DNA of 64,000 nucleotides. Source: Cricetomys ansorgei. Its lineage: Eukaryota; Chordata; Mammalia; Rodentia; Nesomyidae. The translations under genes and the position numbers were made by a program. Location of the stretch: NCBI GenBank assembly GCA_026225945.1, contig JAMJFZ010001222.1:2705501-2769500 (forward strand). The letters run 5' to 3'. A model generated the notes under the pieces. The model did no database searches. It worked only from the letters and a program-made list of their open reading frames with translations, and had not been told where the DNA came from. Positions 1 to 9,632 of the stretch are shown piece by piece. How positions within the stretch are numbered: position 1 is the first letter of the stretch; each line of letters opens with the position of its first letter.

Positions 1-227
1 CTGCTTTGTAAAATGGTCATTCACCATATGTGCCTACCACATCACAGTTCCTCCTCTGAACCGCAAGTGCTCTGTAACTGCACGGGGCAAGTGGCTACAT
101 GGTAGACTTGCTCCATTTCCACCCAGAGGCTCACTGGTGGTGCCGCACAGTGTTACATGCATCCGGATCATATGTAGGGTTTCTGCAAACGGTTTCTGGT
201 TTGGAAGATACGGCGTGAGCTAGGTGT

Positions 228-249
228 TTGTCTGTCTGTCTGTCTGTCT
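228..249. repeat. (TCTG)n microsatellite
   Basis: About five uninterrupted TGTC/TCTG units directly before the tail of an antisense B1. Confidence 0.9.
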
Positions 250-259
250 TCTTTCTTTT

Positions 260-376
260 TGATTTTTTTTGAGACAAGGTTTCTCTGTTGTAACTCTGGC
301 TGTCCCTCTGTGGACCAGGTTGGACTCAAACTCACAGAGATCCGCCTGCCTCTGGCATGTGTGCCACCACTGGCAG
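260..376 (-). mobile_element. B1 SINE, antisense, internally deleted
   Basis: Contains the antisense B1 core GAGACAAGGTTTCTCT and CAGAGATCCGCCTGCCTCT, then skips part of the left arm before ending GTGCCACCACTGGC. It shares the unusual GTTGTAACTCTGGCTGTCC stretch with the B1 at 29343. A 64-codon frame across it is only a SINE relic. Confidence 0.88.
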
Positions 377-936
377 TGTTTGTATTTCTAATCAGAGCCC
401 AGCTGATGGTGAGGCTGCTGGATCAAGGACCACACTTAGAGAATCTTTGGTGATGGCACTGTCTGTGCTGTTTGTTTCCTGCATGTCGAAGGCTCCCACC
501 CTCAGCTTGGGCTGACTTCTCTCCTTCTCATCAACAGATGCAGAAACATCTCTGCACATAAGCGATACTTATGCCTTAGAAGATGGATGATAGTTTTACA
601 ATCATCTGTTCTCTAAATTATGATTACATCAGGTCAAAGTCTCCTAAACTCACACCCTTTCAGTGAGACTTGGATTCCGTGAAACTCTGTACAAAACATA
701 TTTGGATACGTGAACCTTTTTCTATGAGCAGTGTAATACTCAAGTTAGTTTCACAGTGACACAAAGATGCACCATAGGGCCATTGTGAGGCTAAACAAGA
801 AGCATACGTGTGACACCACTGCATGTGCCTGTGGCCACCTGGAGCAGAATCAGGTTCATCAGTGACAGCTCTTGCTACTTTTACTAGTTCTTAAAAAATC
901 CATAATCCAAAAAACCTTAGAAGGGTCTGATTTTCA
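377..936. other. Intronic sequence without recognisable feature
   Basis: No repeat core, exon signature or RNA gene recognised. AT-moderate, non-repetitive sequence. Confidence 0.6.
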
Positions 937-1155
937 GGGAATGGGAAGATTTCTCAGTGCCTAGGGGCACACACTGCTCTTTCACAGGGCCTGAGTTTGG
1001 TTCCCGGCACTCACACCTAGCAGCTCATATCACATGTAACCCCACATAGCTGTGTAGCTGACTCCCTTTTCTGGACTCCATGGGAATCTGCACTCGTGTG
1101 TTTACAGACCCACACAGGGACACACCCAGATACACATAATTAAAAATTAAAAGTA
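937..1155 (+). mobile_element. B2/B3-type SINE, sense, diverged
   Basis: tRNA-derived head (GGGAAGATTTCTCAGTGCC), a box-B-like TGAGTTTGGTTCCCGGCAC and an A/T-rich tail TAATTAAAAATTAAAAG. Divergence suggests an old B3-class copy. Confidence 0.78.
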
Positions 1156-1389
1156 AAATTGTGTCTGATTTAAGCCAACATCAAATATGCATTCTATGCT
1201 TCCTAATGCCCATGTTTGGGGTGATATCTCAGAAGCAATACTAAAATTTGAAACAGGAGTTATACAGAGGTATTTTAAACATGACAGCACAGCCAAGAAT
1301 CATCTATACCTGACACACTGGCAGGAACAACTGAAGACAGTTTCTTCAATTACACTTTCATCTGACAAGAGAGAAAAGCCCCAAACTAG

Positions 1390-1530
1390 ACTGTAAGCTT
1401 TAGAGAACTGCTGACTGGGTTTGAATTCCCAGCCTCTAGCACATTCCCAGGTATTTAGAAGGTGCTCAACAATATCTGAGAGATGTCTGAGTCGGGTAGA
1501 TGAGTGAGTGGATGCATAGACAGGGTACTT
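1390..1530 (+). mobile_element. Possible MIR/L2 tail
   Basis: TTTGAATTCCCAGCCTCTAGC and AGAAGGTGCTCAACAATAT resemble the 3' CORE/LINE2 tail (canonical GGCGCTCAATAAAT). Short and diverged. Confidence 0.45.
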
Positions 1531-1995
1531 ATGGACAGACAGCTGATGGATGAGTAGCTGAATGACTAAGTGGTACTGTTGTATTCTGTGTTACAGATTA
1601 GAGCCTCCTACTCCAGGCTTTGTGAGCACCTGGCCCACAAAGATTTAAAGGATAAAGATGACATATTTAAGATCACAAATTACTTACTCGGTGATAAAGC
1701 TTACATCTCAAACATGGCTCAGAGAGGAGAGGAGACGCAGAGAGAGAAGGCAGGAGGGGCAGAAAGAGGCATAAGAGAAAGGGGAGGAGGAAGCGGGGGA
1801 GACTTAAAGACTAACCAGGTGGTCAGCTGCACATCTTTCTCCTCCCAGCATTTCTCTCTGCCAAGAATCTCTTTGTACCAAAAGCACAATCTGGTGTTTT
1901 CTGAATCTATTTCTGATCAATACAAGTTCTTGTATTAATAAAAATTCAAATTTCATAAAAGTTCTCTGAGAAATGTATTTACAAATGGGGAAAAT

Positions 1996-2082
1996 AGTAT
2001 ATATATATATGAAGTATATATATATATATGAAGTATATATAGTATATATAAATATGATATATATATATATATATATATATAT
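1996..2082. repeat. (TA)n low-complexity block
   Basis: Runs of TATATATA interrupted by GAAG and AAATATG. Strongly AT-alternating and able to form cruciforms. Confidence 0.93.
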
Positions 2083-2194
2083 ACTTCAAAGGTAACTATC
2101 CAGTAAAGCTGTTGCTTACCCACACATTCATTTTGTTTTTCTTCCTCATTAACAAGCCCCTAATTTACAGATGACTCTAACTCTAACCTCTGCA

Positions 2195-2240
2195 AGAGTA
2201 TCATATTCTCTTAACTGCTGAATGATCTCTCAGCACATTT
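2195..2240 (-). mobile_element. B2-class head fragment, antisense
   Basis: TCTTAACTGCTGAATGATC resembles an antisense B2/B3 5' end (canonical CTTAACCACTGAGCCATC). Only about 45 bp are recognisable. Confidence 0.45.
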
Positions 2241-2489
2241 AAAAATTTTGACATTTATTTTTATTTTGTATTTATGTATATGCCTATGCCCTGGAAAGGA
2301 GCTCTGTTTTCTAATTTCTCCATAGTTGTGCAATAAGGTAACAAAAATCTACCTAGTAAGATAAAAGTGTACCAGAGACTTCCAGTGAATTTCCTTGCTT
2401 AGTGTAAGACACACTAACCTAGGCAACCACACCTTCAATAACAACCACAAGAAGAAGGGTGTTATTTAGGGATGAAAGACGGAAAGCTA

Positions 2490-2630
2490 GATAAAATGTG
2501 GGCCCTGATGACTTGGGATCTCCATATGAAGCTTAAACCACCCAGCTCTGGACTTCTTTCTTGTAAGAGATAAGAAACTGTTCTCTTGTTTAAGCCACTG
2601 TTTTGTTTTGTTTTTTCCAAATGTAAGGCA
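2490..2630 (+). mobile_element. MLT1-like LTR 3' fragment
   Basis: GTAAGAGATAAGAAACTG followed by TTGTTTAAGCCACTG resembles the 3' end of mammalian MLT1/MaLR LTRs. Short, so tentative. Confidence 0.45.
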
Positions 2631-2693
2631 ACCTAATATTACATATTTGAATTACATACTACTATTCTTGTCGATTACTAAGAGTGAGGTTCA

Positions 2694-2889
2694 GGCTATA
2701 CCACTCCTGGCCATATACCCAAAGGATGCTCCATCCTACCAGAAGGACACTTTCTCAACTATGTCTATAGTAGCTTTATTCATGATAGCCAGAAACTGGA
2801 GACAACCTAGATGTCCCTCAATTGAAGAATGGATAAAGAAATTGTGGTACATTTACACAATGGAGTATCACTCTGATTATTTTAAATGA
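2694..2889 (+). pseudogene. L1 ORF2 C-terminal remnant
   Basis: Roughly the last 65 codons of the L1 ORF2 protein, in frame up to TAGless end at TTTAAATGA (2889). The open frame starting at 2608 extends it upstream into flanking host DNA, so that start codon is not genuine. The endonuclease and reverse transcriptase domains are absent. Confidence 0.85.
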
Positions 2890-4099
2890 CATCATGAACT
2901 TTGCAGGCAAATGGATGGAACTAGAAAAAAATCATCCTGAGTGAGATAACCCAGTCCCAGATAGACAAACACTGTATGTACTCACTTATATGTGGCTATT
3001 AACTGCTAAGCAAAGGAGAAAGGTACTAGTATCCACAGACAGAAAAATTATGCAACAAGAAAGGTCCCAGTCTGAACACAGGGCTCTCCCTGGTAGAGTG
3101 GAAATTGAATCCCCCAGGTGGGCTGAGAGAGGATGGGAATGGAAGTGGAAGAGAGGAGGAGAGGGATGGAGGGAAAAAATAGAGAGAGATGACAAGAATT
3201 GGGAAACAATTAGGGGGTGATCCGGAGACCTACTGTAGTGGAAACTCACAGGAATCTATGAGGGAGACACTAGAAAGGACCCCTAGTATCAGGGTTAGGG
3301 AACCTAAACAGGCCATCTCCTGTGGCCAGGCAAGGCTTCCATTGTGAGACTAGGACACCATCCCAGCCACAAAACCTCCGACCTATGGCCTATCCTCCTT
3401 GCAAGATCCTCATTGACAATGGAAGGGCAGAACTCCATGCTAAAGGAGGGAACCCGGGCCTAAAACTGCAGGGAAGTCCAGGAACTAGAGACTGGATAAT
3501 CCAGAGTCAGTTTCTAATGTTATTCTCTGCTCATAGATCTGCTCATAGTCCTCACCAGAGAGCCCCCCTCCAGCAGCTTAGAGGAGTATATGGAGAGACC
3601 TAGGGCCAAAAATCATGCAGAGATCAGGGAACCTCATGGAAGAGGAAGAGGAGGGAGGGATGAGACCAGAAGAGTTGAGAACACCAGGAGAACAAGCCCA
3701 CAATATTAACTGACTAGCACCCTTAGGGGCCCACAAAGACTGAAGGGGCAGACACAGAACCTGCAGGACCGCCTAAATATATCTTATGGCTGTTTGGATT
3801 GGTGTTCTTGAAAAGCTCCTACAGGCTGGAGTAGGGGAGTCTCTGACCCTTTTACCTGCCCTTAGGACCCTCTTGCTACTGCCAGGTTGCCTGGCCCACC
3901 CTTGATGTAGAGATTGGCACCTGGCCTTGTTCTATCTTGCCATGCCATGCACTGATTATGCAGTAACCCTGGGGGGATGGTTCCTTTCTGGGAAGAAAGG
4001 GGGTGTTTGTAGGCGGTGATGGGGGGCTAGATCTGGAGGAGAGAGGAGGGGAGGAGGGAAGTTGGGATGTATTATATAAGTTGTATGAGAAAAAAAAAA
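2694..4099 (+). mobile_element. 5'-truncated L1 insertion with target duplication
   Basis: Flanked by a 14-bp direct repeat AAGAGTGAGGTTCA at 2680-2693 and 4100-4113 and ending in an A-tract. It begins inside the end of ORF2 (AIPLLAIYPKDAP, later MARNWRQP-like IARNWRQPRCPSIEEWIK), then the stop near 2889, then about 1.2 kb of 3' UTR with a polypurine stretch around 3120-3175 and 3640-3665. Clear target-primed reverse transcription product, too short to be active. Confidence 0.93.
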
Positions 4100-4216
4100 A
4101 AGAGTGAGGTTCATATTTTAAAAGTTGTTCAGATCTGAAAATTTCCATGAGAAAGTAGAGATTGGCAATGTGATAGGCTAGTAATTTATATCTATTAAAA
4201 GTTACAGATCCCCACC

Positions 4217-4653
4217 TGTTACAGTTTGGATATTAAGTATTCTCCAAAAGATTTGTGTATTGAAAGTTTGGTCCCTAGTTGGTGAGGCTACTAAGAGATA
4301 ACTGAATCAGGAAGGCATTGACTTCATTAGTAGATTTCAGATCCATTGGTGACTCCATGTTGAATGAGCTATCAGAGTTGGGGCCTAGCTGATGGAAGCA
4401 GATTATGGGTAGAATGTCACTAAAGGACATATAAGTCCCTGGTCCCTTTCCGTCAATTTTTGTGCTCCTGCCTGTCATGAGGTGAGCAGCTTTGCCCCAC
4501 CACTATTACCTCTGCCACCCCCCCCCAACCACACTGCATCTCCCTGCTTTATTGACCCAGGAAAAAATGGAATCATGTCACTACGGAGTGAAACCTCTGA
4601 CACCATGAATCAAAATAAAACTTTTCTCTTTTTTAAGTAATTTCTCAAGAATT

Positions 4654-4727
<74 letters not shown>

Positions 4728-4737
4728 GTCTAACACA
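4217..4737 (+). mobile_element. MaLR (ORR1-like) 5' LTR
   Basis: Begins TGTTACAGTTTGGATATTA, carries GTCATGAGGTGAGCAGC and CACCATGAATCAAAATAAAA (polyadenylation signal region) and ends TCTAACACA. A CT/CA microsatellite has expanded inside its end. It is paired with the LTR at 6603-7006. Upstream CCACC (4212-4216) is repeated at 7007-7011 as a possible 5-bp target duplication. Confidence 0.82.
4659..4724. repeat. (CT)n(CA)n compound microsatellite
   Basis: About 15 CT units followed by about 18 CA units inside the MaLR LTR end. Likely polymorphic. Confidence 0.97.
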
Positions 4738-4764
4738 GAAGTGGAGTTGTTGCTTTGACTATTC

Positions 4765-5145
4765 CTGACTGTCTTAGTAACCACCATTCTAGTCCAGTGA
4801 AGAGACAGCAGGACCAAGACAGCTTACAATAGAAAGCATTTAATTGGGGGCCTGCTTACAGTTTCTTAGGGTTAGTCCATTTCCATCATAGTGAGGAGCA
4901 TGGCAGCAGGCATGGCATTGGAGCAATAGGTGAGAGCTTACATCTGTTCACAAGATGGAGTTCACAAGAGAGATAGCAAGTCTAGTCCTGACTTTTGAAA
5001 CCTCAAAGCCCACCCGCAGTGACACATCTCACCAACAAGGCCACTCCTACTATCCTTCCCAAACAGTTCCACCAACTGGGGACCAGACATTCAAGTATAT
5101 GAGCCTATGAGGGACATTCTCATTCAAACCACCACACTCATCATG
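4765..5145 (-). mobile_element. Rodent LTR-like element, antisense, nested in MaLR
   Basis: Contains GAAGAGACAGCAGGACCAAG, CATTTAATTGGGGGCCTGC, ACAAGGCCACTCCTACTAT and CATTCAAACCACCACA, typical of a medium-copy rodent repeat seen in the opposite direction at 19480-19838. Family name not certain. Confidence 0.72.
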
Positions 5146-6132
5146 TGGTTCAGAGCCATTAGAAAGGATTTAAAGAACGAATTAGAGATACTTGAGAAGC
5201 AGAACACAGAGCTTAATGGGTGATTCTGGTAGGAGTATGGAAGACCAGAATGCCAAGAAGAGTGAAGTGAAGATTGTATATGAGGCTTCAGTTGGAAATG
5301 ATGGTATTGGGAATTAGACTAGAAGCCTCTCTTTTTACACTGTTGCATGGAACTTGTCTCCATTTTCTACATGTCCCGAGGCTTTGTGGAGGCTGAATGA
5401 TGAACTAATTATTCTGATACAGGAAATTCCAAGGCCACACTGCATTCAGGCATGGCTATTGCTGGCTGCTTTTGGCCAGATTTATAGTGAAAACTGGGAG
5501 CAAAACTCAGATCAGAAGGAATTTTAAAGCAGTTTACAAAGTAGTGTATTTAAAGTGGGAGGCAAAGAAGGGATGATCACTAAAATCATTAACACCATGA
5601 AAAAGCTAAATACTTCCAGCTGAGATGACAGGACAGATGCTGATGATCCCAGCATCTGGATGAACCCAACTTAGCACAGATTCAAGTTTGTTAAGGGCTA
5701 CTCATTTGAAAGATTTTGATTTAAGAAGGGCCACCTAGAGAAGTGTTTCCCTATGTTCATCTATGCAGGGACACAGAGGCTACTGACAAGGCCTAAGTGT
5801 GCTTAGCTACTGTTACAGCTGACATCAGGCCTTGCCTATATGATGCTTGTTTTGCAGGAATGAAGAAAATGAGTTGTAGGGTCATAGCTTTTACCCAGGC
5901 TTCAAAGGAAGGCCTGTGAAATCAAGCAGTATAAGGAAAGGTCAGAACAGGAAGCATATGTCAGCCATGAGAGCTCACATGAGCTGCACTGTCAGGGTCT
6001 AAAAGCGGGTCTTCCCAAGGCTTTTGGGATACATATCCTGCCATCATCTACCTAGATGCCAGATTTTTTTTAATGTTTGCCTTGCTGGGTTTTAAAATTG
6101 CTTTTGTCTGATACTTCCTTGATAGTTTTATT

Positions 6133-6362
6133 TATTTTCATTTTGTATTATTTTATTGTATGTATATAGATGTTTTTTGCCTGCTTGTAATGTCTATGCA
6201 TCACACGTGTACCCGGTGCCCACAGAGGCCAGAAGACGGCATTGGATCCCCTAGAATTGGAGTTATAGACAGTTGTAGGCTACAATGTGGGTACTAGAAA
6301 TTGAACCCATGTCCTCTGGAAGAGCAACCAGTGCTCTTAACCACTGAGCAATCTCTCCTCCA
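6133..6362 (-). mobile_element. B3/B2-class SINE, antisense
   Basis: GTGCCCACAGAGGCCAGAAG, GTACTAGAAATTGAACCCAT and TCTTAACCACTGAGCAATCT are the hallmark antisense B3 core. Inserted into the MaLR interior. Confidence 0.92.
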
Positions 6363-6602
6363 CCACCACCACCCCCTTGCTAATTTTTATTTCCTCTCTT
6401 TTTGGAACACTATTGTGTTTTGGAAATATGTAACTTTCTTACTAAGTTTACACGGACTCTTAGCAAAGAGCTTGCCTTGAATCTAAGAGAAGACATTAAA
6501 CTTCGGCTTTTGAACAGCATTTGAACTGTTGAGACCTTGATTGGTCTTGCAACATTTTGCATTATGAGATGGACAGGAGCCATTTGGGAGGTAGGGATGG
6601 AA

Positions 6603-7006
6603 TGTCATGATTTGGATATCAACTATAGTGTGGAAGGCTTGGTTCCCAGTTGGTGGCCCTATTGAAGGGTGATTGGAACATAAAGGTGCTAACATCAGTG
6701 GGTCAATACATTGATGAACTCAGAGCTGAATAGGCTATGAGGTGTGTGGAAGAAACAACTGGAGATACGTATTTAATAGGAACATCTTGTCCCAGATCCT
6801 TTCTCTCTTGGTTTCTCTGCTGATTGCCATGTGATTCACTGCTTTCCTGTGGCATACATGTATGCCATGATACCTCTACATTAACACGGTCTAAAACCAT
6901 ATAGGCACAGAGTAAACCATCTGAAACCATGAGCCAAAAAAAACAAATCTTTCTTCCTTTTAGTTGTTTGTTTTGGTTATTTTGTCACAACAATGTGAAG
7001 AAACTA
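6603..7006 (+). mobile_element. MaLR (ORR1-like) 3' LTR
   Basis: Begins TGTCATGATTTGGATATC directly after a polypurine tract. It shares GGCTTGGTTCCCAGTTGGTG and CTGAAACCATGAGCC with the 5' LTR class. The pair and spacing identify an old provirus rather than two solo LTRs. Confidence 0.8.
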
Positions 7007-7011
7007 CCACC

Positions 7012-7217
7012 TGAAAACCCCTTGTTCTTATTCAGCATTTCTCAATTAGTAACGTTTTAATTCTGGAATCTCTATTCTTCCCCTAGGTCATTTTCTTCTT
7101 ATCTCTCTCCCTTTGTTCCAGAATCAACTCCCTAAAGAGTTCCCTTGAACACCACACCAGGCTCAAACAAGCTCCCAATATCTTTAGTCTTATAATACTC
7201 CCATACTATTACTCCCT
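7012..7217. other. Unclassified intronic sequence
   Basis: Pyrimidine-biased non-repetitive sequence between the MaLR and a B4 SINE. Confidence 0.5.
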
Positions 7218-7550
7218 TTAGGAGCTCAATTGGTAAAGTGCTTGCCATGTAAGCACATGGACTTGAGTTTGATCCCCAGAAGCCATGGGAAACAAAACAA
7301 AATAAAACAAAACCTATGCATGGTGGTGTGTGTTTGTATCCCCAGTGCTAGGGAGGCAGAGATTGGTGGACCCCTGGGACTTGCTGGTCAGTTAGCCTGG
7401 CTTACTTTGTGAGTTCCAGGCCAATGAGAAACCCTATCTTGAGAAGAGGATGAATGACACCCGAGGTTGTATTCTGGCTTCCTCACACATGCACCTGTAC
7501 ACATGCACAGCCCTCAACACAAATATGCATACACATACACACATGCTATT
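7218..7550 (+). mobile_element. B4 SINE, sense
   Basis: ID-like head (AATTGGTAAAGTGCTTGCC) fused to a B1-like right part (ATCCCCAGTGCTAGGGAGGC), ending in CACACATGCACCTG-type tail. This fusion is diagnostic of B4. Confidence 0.85.
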
Positions 7551-7694
7551 TATTTTAGATAATAGTAAATTTAAAATGTCAAGTGTTTCCAATCTAAAAA
7601 AAAATGTAACTTATAACTTCAATAGATTGAGATTCTGAGGAGTTTGAAGCTTACTTAATTTGAGAAGCCCATCAACAAACAAATAAATAAAAGA

Positions 7695-7815
7695 GAGGCT
7701 GGGCATGTTGGCACATGCTTTTAATCCCAGCATTTGGGAGGCAGGTGGATATCTGTGAGTTAAAGGCCAGCTAGGCCTACATAGTAAAAGCCTGTCTCAG
7801 GAACAAACAAATAAA
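7695..7815 (+). mobile_element. B1 SINE, sense
   Basis: GAGGCTGGGCATGTTGGCAC, TTTTAATCCCAGCATTTGGG and CCTGTCTCAG with an A-rich tail. Confidence 0.93.
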
Positions 7816-7832
7816 TTAAGAAGAATATAATC

Positions 7833-7965
7833 ACCAGATCATGGTGACACACACACACATAATAAACTCAATACTTGAGAGGGTGAAGGAGAAGCATCAG
7901 GAGTTCAAGGTTGTCCTTAGCTACATAGTAAGTTTGAAGCTGGTTTGGGCTACATGAAATCCTAT
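7833..7965 (+). mobile_element. Diverged B1-class SINE, sense
   Basis: CATGGTGACACACAC head, AGGAGTTCAAGGTTGTCC and GCTACATAGTAAGTTTGAAG. Followed by an 11-12 base G run. Confidence 0.8.
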
Positions 7966-8040
7966 GGGGGGGGGGGAAGCAAGCAAAAAAATGCAATACA
8001 GAAGAGAGGCTCTGATACTCAGGTTTCATCAACTTTGTGG

Positions 8041-8449
8041 TAAAACCACCCATGTTTTTTTTTATCAAGACATATTCACTAAGCTCTGCCCACGAGAACA
8101 GAAATGACTAGATGCACGACTGAAAGCCAAACAAGAAAAAAAGCCAAGTGGCAGGATTTGAACTTCCTGTTATATTTTCATAGGAACTATGATTGAGAGA
8201 GCATTAAAGAAAAAATATCAGCACCTGGTTATCAAAAACCCAATGTCTTCACAGACAGTATGCTAGCTGCTCAGATATGGACTTGATCAAAAAATTTCAC
8301 CTTAGAAAAAAATTTTAAAGGAGGATTTGCAGAGATCCCCATTCACTGATTCTCACTGGCTAGTGTTTACAAGCTTTACTATCCCTAGGATGTATGTGTG
8401 TCTTTTTATTTTGGCAATGACAGAATAAACTCAAGCCATTTGCCATATA
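8041..8449. other. Unclassified intronic sequence
   Basis: No repeat or exon recognised. Confidence 0.55.
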
Positions 8450-8690
8450 TCTGAGCACTTCATATGGTTTGACTCAATCCTCAAATAAGCATAGATTATT
8501 TCTACATTACAGATGAGAAAACTGAGGCCTAAAAAGATCTAAGCTTGCAAGACATCAAATCAAGGCCAATTCCAAGAAATCTCCAGAGAAACCTAAGATT
8601 GAGAGAGACCAACCAACCAACCAAGTTCACACAGCTACTACACGGCAGAGGGAGGGTCTCAAGGAATCGCACAGCCTCATGTCCTTACAG
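8450..8690 (-). mobile_element. MIR SINE, antisense, with small insertion
   Basis: ACATTACAGATGAGAAAACTG and GAGGCC followed after a gap by TTCACACAGCTACTACACGG match the MIR core read backwards. An (ACCA)n-rich insertion splits it. The 63-codon frame here is a shadow of MIR. Confidence 0.8.
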
Positions 8691-8699
8691 ATTCAGAAT

Positions 8700-9530
8700 A
8701 GTAAAGGACCCCAGCACAAAAGCGAGACATTGTTGAGGGTTTCTGACTTTAAATGACAGACAGGACACAAGCAAGTCAATCAGTCCTCATGAGTATCTTA
8801 CATGTATAATCTGCTTGCTGCCAAAAGGAAGTGGGGAGCGGTGTAGCAGCTCCTGTCTTGGCTTCAGACAAGACACACACTTTAGCACACACACTATACC
8901 TCACTTCCTTATAGGAACATGTATCCCCTGACCCTCCTTGCTCTTGTATTGTCTTTAAAATAACACTGTAGCTATTCACATTATTGTCATGGAGTCCCTA
9001 TGACCACATGACATAATTTAGGGCCAGGACATTTTTTTGCCATTTCATGCTTTGTAAGATTTCACATAAGTGTATTTGATTATCTAATAAGAAGAAAGCC
9101 ATCATTTTCATCAATAGAAGCTGAACCAAGTGTCACAAAGTCCTGTTCCTGTTACAGAAGATTTTCTCCAAGTAATTTACCCCCTTGTACATTAGAAATG
9201 AATGGGTCTTTGCTATTCTCTTCAAGACTTAAATTCAGGTCTGGGTGTAATTTGGAAGGAGCCAAGTCTACAGCCACAATTATGTTAGGTACTAAACTGT
9301 CAAAAAATGTTACTTAAGACTCAATATACTAAAAAGTTATGTGACATCCCACCTTACCCAAGCCTCTCCATACCCCAGAAAGGGGTAATAATTTGGGAAG
9401 CTGTGAGCTTGCTTCCATTAAAGAAAAAAAGATGTGGTACTTATTAACAATCAGGAAAATACAAAAAGGCATACAGAAGAGAAGAAAACCTTGTCCCCAA
9501 CCAAACCCTTGTCTTGTTTCCTGCAACCAT
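8700..9530. other. Unclassified intronic sequence
   Basis: Nothing recognisable. Overlapping open frames on both strands lack splice-site or coding support. Confidence 0.55.
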
Positions 9531-9533
9531 CTC

Positions 9534-9632
9534 ATTCCCCTCGTTCTCTTCCTCCTTCTCCTCTCTCACCCCCTTCTACCCTTCCTTCCCTCCTTCTCTC
9601 TTCTCCTCCCCCCTCCCCTCTTACTCATCTAG
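9534..9632 (+). repeat. Polypyrimidine tract
   Basis: About 100 bases almost entirely C/T, with CTTCCTCC-like units. It explains the proline/leucine-rich frames here. Confidence 0.92.

Larger units (their letters stand above)
4738..6602 (+). mobile_element. MaLR internal region, non-coding, interrupted
   Basis: Starts GAAGTGGAGTTGTTGCTTTG right after the LTR and resumes after an insertion with GATACTTGAGAAGCAGAAC, ATGAGGCTTCAGTTGGAAAT and GGTATTGGGAATTAGAC, all typical of MaLR interiors. A polypurine tract, GGGAGGTAGGGATGGAA, abuts the 3' LTR. It has no retained open frame; this class lacks functional pol. Interruptions are at about 4765-5145 and 6133-6362. Confidence 0.78.

Noticed and set aside
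2608..2889. 93-codon plus frame as a gene
   Set aside because: The 3' two thirds are an L1 ORF2 end and the start lies in flanking host DNA before the target duplication.
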